Of a stretch of 42,308 bases of DNA, positions 32,807-40,797 are shown in pieces; position 1 is the stretch's first letter; every line of letters starts with the position of its first letter. The notes beneath the pieces are model-generated. The model had not been told where the DNA came from. It did not search any database and was given only the letters and a program-made list of their open reading frames with translations. The position numbers were made by a program, and so were the translations under genes. The stretch spans positions 1 to 42,308 of the forward strand of contig CANQDS010000010.1 of NCBI GenBank assembly GCA_947593655.1. The letters are read 5' to 3'. The stretch is from an uncultured Lachnospiraceae bacterium. Lineage in GTDB: Bacteria; Bacillota; Clostridia; Lachnospirales; Lachnospiraceae.

Positions 32807-34108
32807 TTACAAAGTTACGGTAAATAAAATAGAATTTCCGTCGCTGCTCTTCGCCGTGATCTTTCCCTTGTGCGCCGTAACGATCGCTTTTGCCACGGAA
32901 AGCCCGATCCCGTGGCCGCCGGCCGCGGAGTTGCGGGAACTGTCCGGGCGGTAGAAGCGCTCGAAAAGAATGTCCTGGCGCCCCGGAGAGAGTCCTTCTG
33001 CGGTGTTCCATACGGTAAGGATCCGGTTTTTCCCGCTGGCGGCAAGCGTCAGACGGATTGTGCCGTTTTCCGGGGAATATTTCATGGCGTTGTCCAGCAG
33101 CAGCGAAACGAGCCGGCGGATCATGGATTCGTCGCCGCAGAAGCTGATGTTCGGTTCAATGCTGCACAGGAAGGTTTTCCGCTGTGCGGCGGCGACGGCC
33201 GAAAACGGCTGCGCGGCTTCTTCGACCGCATCGGAAAGGGAAAAATCAAGCATCGTCAGTTTTGCGGATTCTTCGTCCATGCGCGACAGGAAAACAAGTT
33301 TTTCCGTCAGCTCCGCAAGGCGGCGCGTCTGGCGGTGGATGCTCTCGGTCCATTCGTTTTCCCCCTGCTCCATCTCCAGAACCTCCGTATTGGCGTCGAT
33401 CACGGTCAGCGGGGTTTTCAGTTCGTGTCCTGCGTCTGTGATAAAGCGCTTCTGTTTTTCAAGGCTCTCCGCCACCGGCCGGACGATGATCCGCGAAAAG
33501 ACCACGACGAGCAGAAAGACCAGAAGGATACCGGTCAGGCTGATGGCGATGCTCGCAAACAGGAAAGAGGAAAACGTATTCAGTTCCCGTTCGCAGTTTA
33601 AGAAAATGTACATGGTGCCGCCGCTTGCGGAATCGTCGGCGGGAACGGCGCAGTACTTGTAATGATCCAGATAACCGGACGTTTTGCCCTTCTCATAAAG
33701 CGCCTGCGCGTATGAGGAAGCGTCGGTTTCACTGACCTCGGCGATATTTCCGGTGTTGACCGCCGTGGCGTTTCCGTCCGAATCCAGCGTGACGGTAAAA
33801 TAGCGGGTGTCGAACGGGGTTTCCGCCGATATGCCCGCGCGGAAATTCCGGTCCGGATCCAGCTCTTTCTGAGGCGGCAGCGTGCCGGTTTCCCCGTCCG
33901 GGGGAACCACATGGGTAAACGCAGCGTCCTGCCGGAAGCCGCCCGGAAAGACGCCGCCGTTCTGGGCGAGGATCTCCAGACGGGCGTCCGCCGTCCGGTT
34001 GATATTGGCGTAATTAATGATATTAATGCTTCCGATGATGACCGCCAGCACAAAAACGACGGAGCACATGGCGATCGCGATAAATTTTCTCTGCAGCGTC
34101 TTAATCAT
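32807..34108 (-). CDS. Sensor histidine kinase of the VTC cluster
   Basis: A 433-residue kinase: a membrane segment at about 8-31, an extracytoplasmic sensor domain (about 32-178) and a second membrane segment (about 181-204). HisKA has His228 in ITDAGHELKTPLT. The ATPase domain shows LLDNAMKYSPENG, LFERFYRPDSSRN and GGHGIGLSVAKAI. No clear HAMP separates the membrane and HisKA domains. It overlaps its response regulator gene by 8 bases and its stop lies next to the VTC operator. The signal sensed is unknown. Family resemblance is to Gram-positive EnvZ/CusS-like kinases. Confidence 0.93.
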   Translation of the reverse strand: MIKTLQRKFIAIAMCSVVFVLAVIIGSINIINYANINRTADARLEILAQNGGVFPGGFRQDAAFTHVVPPDGETGTLPPQKELDPDRNFRAGISAETPFDTRYFTVTLDSDGNATAVNTGNIAEVSETDASSYAQALYEKGKTSGYLDHYKYCAVPADDSASGGTMYIFLNCERELNTFSSFLFASIAISLTGILLVFLLVVVFSRIIVRPVAESLEKQKRFITDAGHELKTPLTVIDANTEVLEMEQGENEWTESIHRQTRRLAELTEKLVFLSRMDEESAKLTMLDFSLSDAVEEAAQPFSAVAAAQRKTFLCSIEPNISFCGDESMIRRLVSLLLDNAMKYSPENGTIRLTLAASGKNRILTVWNTAEGLSPGRQDILFERFYRPDSSRNSAAGGHGIGLSVAKAIVTAHKGKITAKSSDGNSILFTVTL

Positions 34109-34778
34109 GATCTTCCTCCAGTGAATAGCCGAGTCCGCGGGTTGCTTTGATGGATACCGATGCGCCGAGCATGGTCAGTTTTTTCCGGAGATAGGAAAGA
34201 TAGGTCCATACGACGTTCTGCTCCGCTTCGCTGTCGAAGCCCCAGATCTTATCCATGAACTGATCGGCGGAAATGACCTGTCCGGGGCGGATCATCAGCA
34301 TTTCCATCATCTGGAATTCTTTGTTTCCCAGACGGCAGGAGGCCTTCGGGGAAGCAAGCTGGAACGTCGTGCGGTCCAGGGAAAGGTTCCCGAACCGGAG
34401 GATGGAATCGGTCGTTTCGGTCTGGCGGCGCGTCATGGCGCGGATGCGCGCTAAAAGCTCTTTCATGGCAAACGGTTTGGTCAGATAGTCGTCTGCGCCG
34501 CTGTCGAGTCCGTTGACGCGGTCATCGATCTCGGATTTGGCGGTCAGAAGCAGAACCGGCACGGAATTGCCGGAAGCGCGGATCTTCTTTAATACGGTAA
34601 GGCCGTCCATTTTCGGCATCATGATATCCAGAATGGCTCCGTCGTAATTCTCCGTTTCCAGATAATCCAGAGCGTCCTGTCCGTTGAAAACGGCGTCTAC
34701 GGAATAGTGGTTGTGTTTTAATAAGGCGACGAGGGCGCGGGAAAGCTCCTGCTCGTCTTCGGCAAGCAATAAACGCAT
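34101..34778 (-). CDS. OmpR-family response regulator of the VTC cluster
   Basis: A 225-residue regulator with LLAEDEQE, phospho-acceptor Asp51 in AILDIMMPKMDG and KPFAMKELLARI in the receiver, and a winged helix ending KATRGLGYSLEEDHD. The start was placed at 34778, 8 bases after AAGGAG; the longer frame adds 35 unrelated residues upstream. The 18-base operator at 34850-34867 in front of it matches the one in front of the VTC operon at 15 of 18 positions, which points to autoregulation plus control of the VTC genes. Confidence 0.94.
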   Translation of the reverse strand: MRLLLAEDEQELSRALVALLKHNHYSVDAVFNGQDALDYLETENYDGAILDIMMPKMDGLTVLKKIRASGNSVPVLLLTAKSEIDDRVNGLDSGADDYLTKPFAMKELLARIRAMTRRQTETTDSILRFGNLSLDRTTFQLASPKASCRLGNKEFQMMEMLMIRPGQVISADQFMDKIWGFDSEAEQNVVWTYLSYLRKKLTMLGASVSIKATRGLGYSLEEDHD

Positions 34779-34834
34779 GATCTTTTCTCCTTTTTTTGCA
34801 GATGATACGGGCGGTGCTCCGCCCAGATAACAGT

Positions 34835-34867
34835 ATAATAGAAAAGAAGCCTTAAATGAAGTTAAAA
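34835..34867 (-). promoter_or_regulatory. Promoter and operator of the VTC-cluster regulator
   Basis: On the plus strand CCTTAAA (34850-34856), TGAA, then GTTAAAA (34861-34867): half-sites 11 bases apart. On the minus strand TATTAT (34835-34840) follows 9 bases downstream as the -10, the same distance as at the VTC operon. Confidence 0.65.
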
Positions 34868-34882
34868 AATTTCGGTCATCCA

Positions 34883-34911
34883 TTGACTTTTTCCGGGAAG
34901 ATAGGCATTAT
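34883..34911 (+). promoter_or_regulatory. Putative promoter of the DUF815 ATPase gene
   Basis: TTGACT (34883-34888), a 17-base spacer and CATTAT (34906-34911, 4 of 6). It points away from the regulator promoter and lies 16 bases from that operator. Confidence 0.5.
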
Positions 34912-34956
34912 TAATGTCAGTGAAAAAAATGAAGCAAAAATGCGGGGGATGATGTC

Positions 34957-36267
34957 ATGTATCAGGAAATATCGCAGTTATTGATGTATGGAGATCTGGA
35001 CAGGGAAGGGATCCTGTTTCAGATGGGGGAATTGTTCCGGCGCTATGAGGCGGGCGGATATGACCGGATGGAGCTCGTCAGCGGCATCTATACGCAGGTG
35101 AAGCGTCTGCTGGAAACGGCGACCGATTACGGATTCGACGGGAATCTGTGGCACAATTATCTGACGTTTTTTCTGATGATGAGCGAAAATCCGTTCAGCA
35201 TCACCTGTGAGAAAACGGGCGCGAAGGACGGGAGCGTAAATGAGCTGGTCGAAAATGATTTCCGGATCTTCAAACGGCTGTTTGATTACGATTTCGGGCC
35301 GGTCGAGCGGGATCTGGGGATCCGCTGCTTCTCCGTGCTGTCGGATTACCGCGCGATCCACAAAAAGGATTTCATGTATAACCGGAATGTCAGCGAGAAG
35401 GTGCAGGCGCTGAGCCGCCGGCTGGAAGAAGCGGCGGATGAGAAAGAATTTTTTGACGCGGTAACGGGATTTTACCGGGATTACGGAGTCGGGATGTTCG
35501 GCTTAAACAAAGCCTTCCGGATCGAGGAGCAGCCGCAGGGCGGCATCGTATTTTGCCCGATCAACAATATGGAGCTTGTCCTTTTGGACGACCTGGTCGG
35601 TTATGAGATCCAGAAGCAGAAACTGATCGACAATACCGAAGCGTTTGTCCGGGGCAGGAAAGCCAATAACGTGCTGCTGTTCGGCGACAGCGGAACCGGG
35701 AAGTCCACCAGCATCAAGGCGATCGTGAACCGCTATTATGAGGACGGGCTTCGGATGATCGAGATCTATAAGCATCAGTTCCGCTATCTGTCCGCGGTGA
35801 TCTCCATGATCAAGAACCGCAACTATAAGTTCATTATTTATATGGACGACCTCTCGTTTGAGGAGTTTGAGATCGAGTATAAATATCTGAAAGCGGTCAT
35901 TGAAGGCGGTGTGGAGACGAAGCCGGAAAATATCTTAATCTATGCGACTTCCAACCGCAGACATCTGATCCGGGAGAGCTGGAGCGACCGGAACGACCAG
36001 GACAACAGCAACGACAAGCACCATTCCGATACGGTCGAGGAGAAGCTGTCTTTGGTCAACCGGTTCGGCGTGACGATCAGCTATTCCAAGCCGAACCAGA
36101 AGGAGTATTTTCATATCGTGACGGAGCTTGCAAAGCGGGCGGGGATTTCCATGCCCGAAGAAGAGCTCTGTGCGCAGGCAAACAAATGGGAGTTGAACCA
36201 CGGCGGGATTTCCGGCCGGACGGCGCAGCAGTTTATCAACAATCTGCTGGGGCGCGTGCAGGAGTAA
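34957..36267 (+). CDS. DUF815-family AAA-like ATPase
   Basis: A 436-residue cytoplasmic protein. The N-terminal ~200 residues are helical and family-specific. The ATPase part has Walker [10 protein letters not shown] (about 243-251), Walker [13 protein letters not shown] and a sensor-1-like [13 protein letters not shown]. Then comes a charged loop rich in Asp, Asn and His ([15 protein letters not shown]), and a C-terminal [27 protein letters not shown]. These are the hallmarks of DUF815 ATPases, which are widespread but lack a settled function. It has a separate promoter and lies 21 bases upstream of the ABC-F gene, probably co-transcribed. Confidence 0.87.
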   Translation: MYQEISQLLMYGDLDREGILFQMGELFRRYEAGGYDRMELVSGIYTQVKRLLETATDYGFDGNLWHNYLTFFLMMSENPFSITCEKTGAKDGSVNELVENDFRIFKRLFDYDFGPVERDLGIRCFSVLSDYRAIHKKDFMYNRNVSEKVQALSRRLEEAADEKEFFDAVTGFYRDYGVGMFGLNKAFRIEEQPQGGIVFCPINNMELVLLDDLVGYEIQKQKLIDNTEAFVRGRKANNVLLFGDSGTGKSTSIKAIVNRYYEDGLRMIEIYKHQFRYLSAVISMIKNRNYKFIIYMDDLSFEEFEIEYKYLKAVIEGGVETKPENILIYATSNRRHLIRESWSDRNDQDNSNDKHHSDTVEEKLSLVNRFGVTISYSKPNQKEYFHIVTELAKRAGISMPEEELCAQANKWELNHGGISGRTAQQFINNLLGRVQE

Positions 36268-36288
36268 GAGCCGTATCTGGAGATTGTT

Positions 36289-38229
36289 ATGTTATATCAG
36301 ATTTGCAATGGCGCTGTGTCGTATGCAGACAACGTCATTTTACACAGTATTAATTTTGAGATCCGCAATACCGAAAAGATCGCCGTCGTCGGGCGGAACG
36401 GCTGCGGGAAAACAACGCTGTTAAAGCTGATCGCCGGGGAAGTGGAACCGGAAAAGAACGACGGCGACGAAGATGTGTGGATCGCTTCTTCCGGGAAACC
36501 GGAGATCGGCTATTTAAAACAGATCGCGTTCGAAGATCCGTCTGTTACGCTGGAGCAGGAGATCCGCCGCGTCTTTGCGCCGATGGAGCAGCGGAAAGCC
36601 GAACTGGAAGCGGCGGCCAAAGCGCTGGAAACGGATTATTCCGAGGAGAAAGTCCAGCGCTATACGGCGATGGAAGAGGCGTTTCAGGCGGACGGCGGCT
36701 ATTATTTTGAAAAAGAATACGAAGTTCTGATCCGCAAATTCGGTTTTTCCGAAGAGGAGCGGAAGAAACCGCTCCGGGATTTTTCCGGAGGGCAGCAGAC
36801 GAAGATCGCATTTATCAAGCTGCTGCTCAGTCGGCCGGATATCCTGCTTTTAGACGAGCCGACCAACCATCTGGACATCACGACGGTCGAATGGCTGGAG
36901 GGTTATCTGAAAAATTATCCGAAGGCGGTCGTCGTCGTATCCCATGACCGGATGTTTCTGGATCATATCGCGGACGTGGTCTATGAGATCGAGTACGGGG
37001 AGCTTCGGCGCTATCCGGGGAATTACACGAATTTTACGATCCGGAAGCGGGAAAATTACGAGAAGCAGAAAAAAGACTATCTGGCGCAGCAGAAGGAGAT
37101 CGAGCGCCTGCAGCGCATGGTGGATCGTTTCAAGGGGAAACCGACCAAAGTCGCTATGGCGCGTTCCAAGCAGAAAATGATCGAGCGCATGGAACTGATC
37201 GAAGCGCCGGACCGCTACGATCTGCGGACGTTTCACGCGAATTTCCAGCCGGAAAAAGAGAGCGGGAACGATGTGCTGCTCGTATCCGCCCTCAAGATCG
37301 GCTATGACCATCCGCTGTCCGAGATTTCGCTGGATATCAAAAAAGGCCAGAAACTCGGCATCTTAGGCGGCAACGGACTGGGAAAATCGACGCTTTTAAA
37401 GACGCTGGTCGGAAAAGTGGAGCCGCTGTCCGGCGAATACCGCTTCGGCACGAATGTCCGGATCGGATATTTCGATCAGCAGATGGCGATGTATCAGAGC
37501 GGGAAAACGGTGCTCGAAGATTACTGGGATGAATTTCCGAACCTGACGGAAACGGAGGCGCGGAGCGCGCTCGGGGCGTTTCTGTTCAGCGGAGAGGATG
37601 TGTTTAAGCGGATCTCCATGCTCTCCGGGGGCGAAAAGGTGCGCCTTTCGCTCTGCAAGATCCTAAAGCGCAGGCCGAATGTGCTGATCTTGGACGAGCC
37701 GACCAACCATATGGATATCGTCGGCAAGGAAACGCTCGAATCCATGCTGAAAGAATATAAAGGGACGCTTCTTTTTGTGTCCCACGACCGCTATTTTGTC
37801 AAACAGGTGGCGGATCAGCTTCTGGTGTTTGAGGACGGCGCAGCCCGTTTGTATCCGTTCGGGTTTGAGGATTACCAGAAGAAACTGGATGAAGAGGCGG
37901 CCGGAGAGGAGCCTGCCTATCGGACGGCTCCGGTTTTCGGCGGGGCGATCAGCCAGAACGGAACGTCCGTTTCCGTGAAGAAGGAATACAACAATCCGGG
38001 CAAAGAGCGTTCGCGCCTCGAGAAGAAAGTACAGCGCGCGGAAGAGGCGCTTGCGCAGAAAGAGGAGCGTCTGGAAGAGTTAAAGGCGGAACTGCTCCGG
38101 CCGGAGTACCGCTCCAGCTATTCGAAGCTGACGGAAATCCAGGAGGCGATCGATGCGCTGGAGGAGGAAATCTCGGCGGATATGGAAGTGTGGGAGGAGC
38201 TTTCCACCCGTTTGGAAGAATTGTGCTAA
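36289..38229 (+). CDS. ABC-F family ATPase (YdiF/Uup-like)
   Basis: A 646-residue soluble protein with two ABC domains and no membrane segment. The first Walker A is GRNGCGKTT (about 36-44), with signature DFSGGQQTK and Walker B ILLLDEPTNHLD. The linker between the domains is charged and helical (about 245-315). The second Walker A is GGNGLGKST (360-368), with signature MLSGGEKVR and VLILDEPTNHMD. A C-terminal coiled coil (about 575-640) resembles YdiF and Uup. ABC-F proteins bind the ribosomal E site and ease stalls; a few give antibiotic resistance, but nothing here singles that out. Confidence 0.93.
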   Translation: MLYQICNGAVSYADNVILHSINFEIRNTEKIAVVGRNGCGKTTLLKLIAGEVEPEKNDGDEDVWIASSGKPEIGYLKQIAFEDPSVTLEQEIRRVFAPMEQRKAELEAAAKALETDYSEEKVQRYTAMEEAFQADGGYYFEKEYEVLIRKFGFSEEERKKPLRDFSGGQQTKIAFIKLLLSRPDILLLDEPTNHLDITTVEWLEGYLKNYPKAVVVVSHDRMFLDHIADVVYEIEYGELRRYPGNYTNFTIRKRENYEKQKKDYLAQQKEIERLQRMVDRFKGKPTKVAMARSKQKMIERMELIEAPDRYDLRTFHANFQPEKESGNDVLLVSALKIGYDHPLSEISLDIKKGQKLGILGGNGLGKSTLLKTLVGKVEPLSGEYRFGTNVRIGYFDQQMAMYQSGKTVLEDYWDEFPNLTETEARSALGAFLFSGEDVFKRISMLSGGEKVRLSLCKILKRRPNVLILDEPTNHMDIVGKETLESMLKEYKGTLLFVSHDRYFVKQVADQLLVFEDGAARLYPFGFEDYQKKLDEEAAGEEPAYRTAPVFGGAISQNGTSVSVKKEYNNPGKERSRLEKKVQRAEEALAQKEERLEELKAELLRPEYRSSYSKLTEIQEAIDALEEEISADMEVWEELSTRLEELC

Positions 38230-38283
38230 TTACACAAAAAAACAGCAAAAAATTTTCCAAATTAATAATATTGCACAAAATAA

Positions 38284-38311
38284 TTGCCTTTTCCGGAACA
38301 TATGTTATAAT
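38284..38311 (+). promoter_or_regulatory. Extended -10 promoter of hpf
   Basis: TTGCCT (38284-38289), a 16-base spacer and TATAAT (38306-38311) preceded by TG at 38303-38304, an extended -10. It is 66 bases before the hpf start. Confidence 0.65.
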
Positions 38312-38376
38312 TTGTTTAGGACAGAAGGGAAACGGTTCCGTTCGGTCCGAATATTACAGTAAAGGGGTTGGACAGC

Positions 38377-38904
38377 ATGAGAATTACGATCACGGGAAGA
38401 AACATTGACCTGACGGATGGGCTGAAGGCGGCAGTAGAGGACAAGCTTGGGAAGCTGGAGAAATATTTTACCTCTGACACGGATGTCTTTGTTACGCTCA
38501 GCGTTGAGAAGGAACGCCAGAAGATTGAGGTTACGATTCCGGTCAAAGGACATATCATCCGTTCCGAGCAGGTGAGCAGCGATATGTATGTATCCATTGA
38601 CCTTGTGGAAGAAGTGATAGAGCGCCAGCTGAAGAAATACCGCACGAAACTGATCGCAAAGAAGCAGTCGGCGGCTGATTATTTCCAGCAGGAATTTATC
38701 GATACGGAGACGGATGAAGAGGAAGTGCGGATCGTAAGAACCAAGCGTTTCGGGATGAAGCCGATGTATCCGGAAGATGCCTGCGTACAGATGGAATTGT
38801 CCGGGCATGATTTCTTTGTATTCCGCAACGCGGAGACGGATGAAGTGAATGTGGTTTACAGAAGGAAGGGCAATACTTACGGCCTGATCGAGCCGGAATG
38901 TTAA
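38377..38904 (+). CDS. hpf: Long-form ribosome hibernation promoting factor
   Basis: A 175-residue protein with the N-terminal HPF/RaiA domain (MRITITGRNIDLTDGLKAAVEDKLGKLEKYF, about 1-105) that blocks the 30S decoding site, and the C-terminal dimerisation domain (about 118-175, IVRTKRFGMKPMYPEDACVQMELSGHDFFVFRNAETDEVNVVYRRK) that pairs 70S ribosomes into 100S dimers in stationary phase. The start at ATG 38377 was chosen because AAAGGGG (38361-38367) is 9 bases upstream; the in-frame TTG at 38368 touches that site. It is a single-gene unit with its own promoter. Confidence 0.95.
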   Translation: MRITITGRNIDLTDGLKAAVEDKLGKLEKYFTSDTDVFVTLSVEKERQKIEVTIPVKGHIIRSEQVSSDMYVSIDLVEEVIERQLKKYRTKLIAKKQSAADYFQQEFIDTETDEEEVRIVRTKRFGMKPMYPEDACVQMELSGHDFFVFRNAETDEVNVVYRRKGNTYGLIEPEC

Positions 38905-39185
38905 GCACGGGAGACAGAAACTAAAATCATATAACCGGGCAAAGATGCCGGGGATAAACCGCGTGAATGGAAACGATTTGTGAAAACGCGATTCGCGTCT
39001 TGACTTGGGGACTGCTGAGGTATATGTTGGGCTTATCAGGTAATGTTTGGGGAGTTATCTGAAGGCTCAGGGGTTCTCATTCAAAGTCAGGAGGAGATGG
39101 AAAGATACAAAAAGAACAAGTAAATGGGGATAAGATCAGGGAATCGTTTCAAAGCGGGAATTGGAAGACCGTTTGTGAAGAAATT
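38905..39185 (+). other. Gap between hpf and the small gene
   Basis: I see a possible promoter TTGACT (39000-39005), 17 bases, TATGTT (39023-39028). AGGAGG (39089-39094) is followed by ATG 39097, which opens an 8-codon frame, MERYKKNK. The frame of the small gene is open from 39063 but lacks an ATG, GTG or TTG until 39186. The bases around 38935-38960 can pair (CCGGGC/GCCGGG), but no riboswitch class fits. Confidence 0.4.
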
Positions 39186-39383
39186 GTGGAAGGACTCTCC
39201 GGTGAACAGGTGCTGATCCTGTGGGAGATTTTATTTGAAACAGATTTGAATGATTACCGACAGATGGAGGAAAAGATTTATGCGTATGGCAGCAGGCTTG
39301 CCACAAGAAATGAGCTTGGGCGGCTGTTGTTTACGCGTATGGTTACAGTACTCCGTAATGCTCAGATTGCGGAACAAATGTAG
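39186..39383 (+). CDS. Small protein of unknown function
   Basis: I do not recognise this 65-residue protein (GLSGEQVLILWEILFETDLND ... NELGRLLFTRMVTVLRNAQIAEQM), which is soluble, mostly helical and acidic in its first half. The first standard start is GTG 39186, but no good ribosome binding site precedes it. The reading frame is open and coding-like for 41 codons upstream, and AGGAGG lies at 39089-39094. The true protein may therefore start near 39097-39105, through a rare ATA start, a -1 shift at the A5G run (39109-39114) or a missing A in the assembly. The N-terminal extension would read EQVNGDKIRESFQSGNWKTV. Confidence 0.5.
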   Translation: MEGLSGEQVLILWEILFETDLNDYRQMEEKIYAYGSRLATRNELGRLLFTRMVTVLRNAQIAEQM

Positions 39384-39470
39384 CGCGAGCAGACCGTATT
39401 AGATTACGAAATAGTAATAGTAAGTAATAACGCGAGTAATAACACAATTAAATAAGAGAACCCAATCAAA

Positions 39471-39498
39471 GGAACCGGCGGAGGCCGGTTCCTTTTTT
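39471..39498 (+). terminator. Terminator after the small gene
   Basis: GGAACCGGC (39471-39479) pairs perfectly with GCCGGTTCC (39484-39492), followed by T6. Confidence 0.9.
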
Positions 39499-39723
39499 GG
39501 GACTGGAAATTCTGGCGGAAGCTGTTTGGGGCGTGGATGCCTTGACCGGATGCGCGAAGACCGCGGCAGAAATAAGAACAGCGAGGCAAATTTACAAATG
39601 AGCCTGCGAACGGCAGCAAAGTATGAAAAATGTATGAAAATCCGCCGGGTTCTTGTTTCATGACAGGAAATGGTTTAATATAATGGTTATGAAAGTGTAA
39701 AAAACAGAAAAGGGGCAGGGAAA
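39499..39723 (+). other. Gap upstream of ddl with a probable -10
   Basis: No open frame of note. TATAAT at 39679-39684 lies 39 bases before ddl, but the expected -35 position has no clear match. Three copies of AGTAATA occur just before the terminator (39403-39440). Confidence 0.4.
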
Positions 39724-40782
39724 ATGGATATCGTAGTGTTGGCAGGAGGACTGAGTACGGAGCGCGACGTGTCGTTTCAGACGGGCGGCATGGTTGCCGG
39801 AGCACTCCGGGGAAACGGGCACAGGGTGATTCTTCTGGATGTTTTTATGGGATACAGCGACAGGGAAGAAGATCTGGAAGGGATTTTCGAGCGCGCAGAG
39901 GAGATCAGCGTTAAGGTGGAGAGCATACCGGAGACTGCGCCGGATCTTGCGAAGGTCAAAGCCTCGCGCAAAGATCAGTCGGATTGTTTTTTCGGGCCGA
40001 ATGTGATCCGGCTCTGCCAGATGGCGGATATTGTTTTTATGGCGCTGCACGGGGAAAACGGAGAGAACGGGAAACTGCAGGCGGCGTTTGATCTGTTCGG
40101 GATCCGCTATACGGGAAGCGATTACTTAGGAAGCGCGCTTGCGATGAATAAAGAGATTACCAAGCGTTTTTTTGACGCACACAACATCCCGACGCCGCAC
40201 GGCGTCTGCATCACAAAGGAACAGCGCTGCGGTAGTGCAGAGGAACTGGGCTTAACGCTTCCGTGCATTGTGAAACCGTGCTGCGGCGGTTCGAGCATCG
40301 GCGTTACTGTGGTAAGGAAGGATGAGGATTTTGCCAGAGCATTGGAAGAAGGCTTCCGCTGGGAAAACGAACTGCTCATAGAGGAATATATCGAAGGGCG
40401 CGAGTTTTCCGTCGCCGTTCTGGAAGGAAAGGCGTTTCCGGTCATTGAGATCGCTCCACTGGAGGGTTTCTATGATTACCGGAACAAATATAAAGCCGGC
40501 TGCACGGTGGAAACCTGTCCGGCCGATCTGCCGGAGGAACTGTTCGGGCAGATGCAGAAATATGCAGAAGCGGCGGCGGAAGCGCTGGGACTGGATACCT
40601 ATTCCCGCGCGGATTTCCTTTTGAAGGAAGATGGGGAGATGTTCTGTCTGGAGGTCAATACGCTTCCGGGAATGACTCCGACAAGCCTGCTTCCGCAGGA
40701 GGCGGCGGCTGTCGGAATGAGTTTTCCAAAGCTGTGCGAACGGATCATTTCGATTTCCATGAAAAAATATCAGGTAAAGTAA
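39724..40782 (+). CDS. ddl: D-alanine--D-alanine ligase
   Basis: A 352-residue ATP-grasp ligase that joins two D-alanines for peptidoglycan precursors. The N-terminal part has VVLAGGLSTERDVSF. The ATP-grasp core has LPCIVKPCCGGSSIGVTVV and ENELLIEEYIEGREFSVAVLEG, and the C-terminal catalytic block FCLEVNTLPGMTPTSLLPQ. The start follows GGGGCAGG. murF follows after 15 bases, so the two genes supply and then add the D-Ala-D-Ala dipeptide from the same message. The family includes D-Ala-D-Lac ligases, but the partner murF and the lack of vanH/vanX argue for ordinary Ddl. Confidence 0.93.
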   Translation: MDIVVLAGGLSTERDVSFQTGGMVAGALRGNGHRVILLDVFMGYSDREEDLEGIFERAEEISVKVESIPETAPDLAKVKASRKDQSDCFFGPNVIRLCQMADIVFMALHGENGENGKLQAAFDLFGIRYTGSDYLGSALAMNKEITKRFFDAHNIPTPHGVCITKEQRCGSAEELGLTLPCIVKPCCGGSSIGVTVVRKDEDFARALEEGFRWENELLIEEYIEGREFSVAVLEGKAFPVIEIAPLEGFYDYRNKYKAGCTVETCPADLPEELFGQMQKYAEAAAEALGLDTYSRADFLLKEDGEMFCLEVNTLPGMTPTSLLPQEAAAVGMSFPKLCERIISISMKKYQVK

Positions 40783-40797
40783 GGAGAAACAGGGAAA

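Noticed and set aside
38905-39060. Structured leader tested as a riboswitch (c-di-GMP, c-di-AMP, THF, cobalamin)
   Set aside because: Short pairings such as CCGGGC/GCCGGG exist, but the conserved core bases of these classes are missing.
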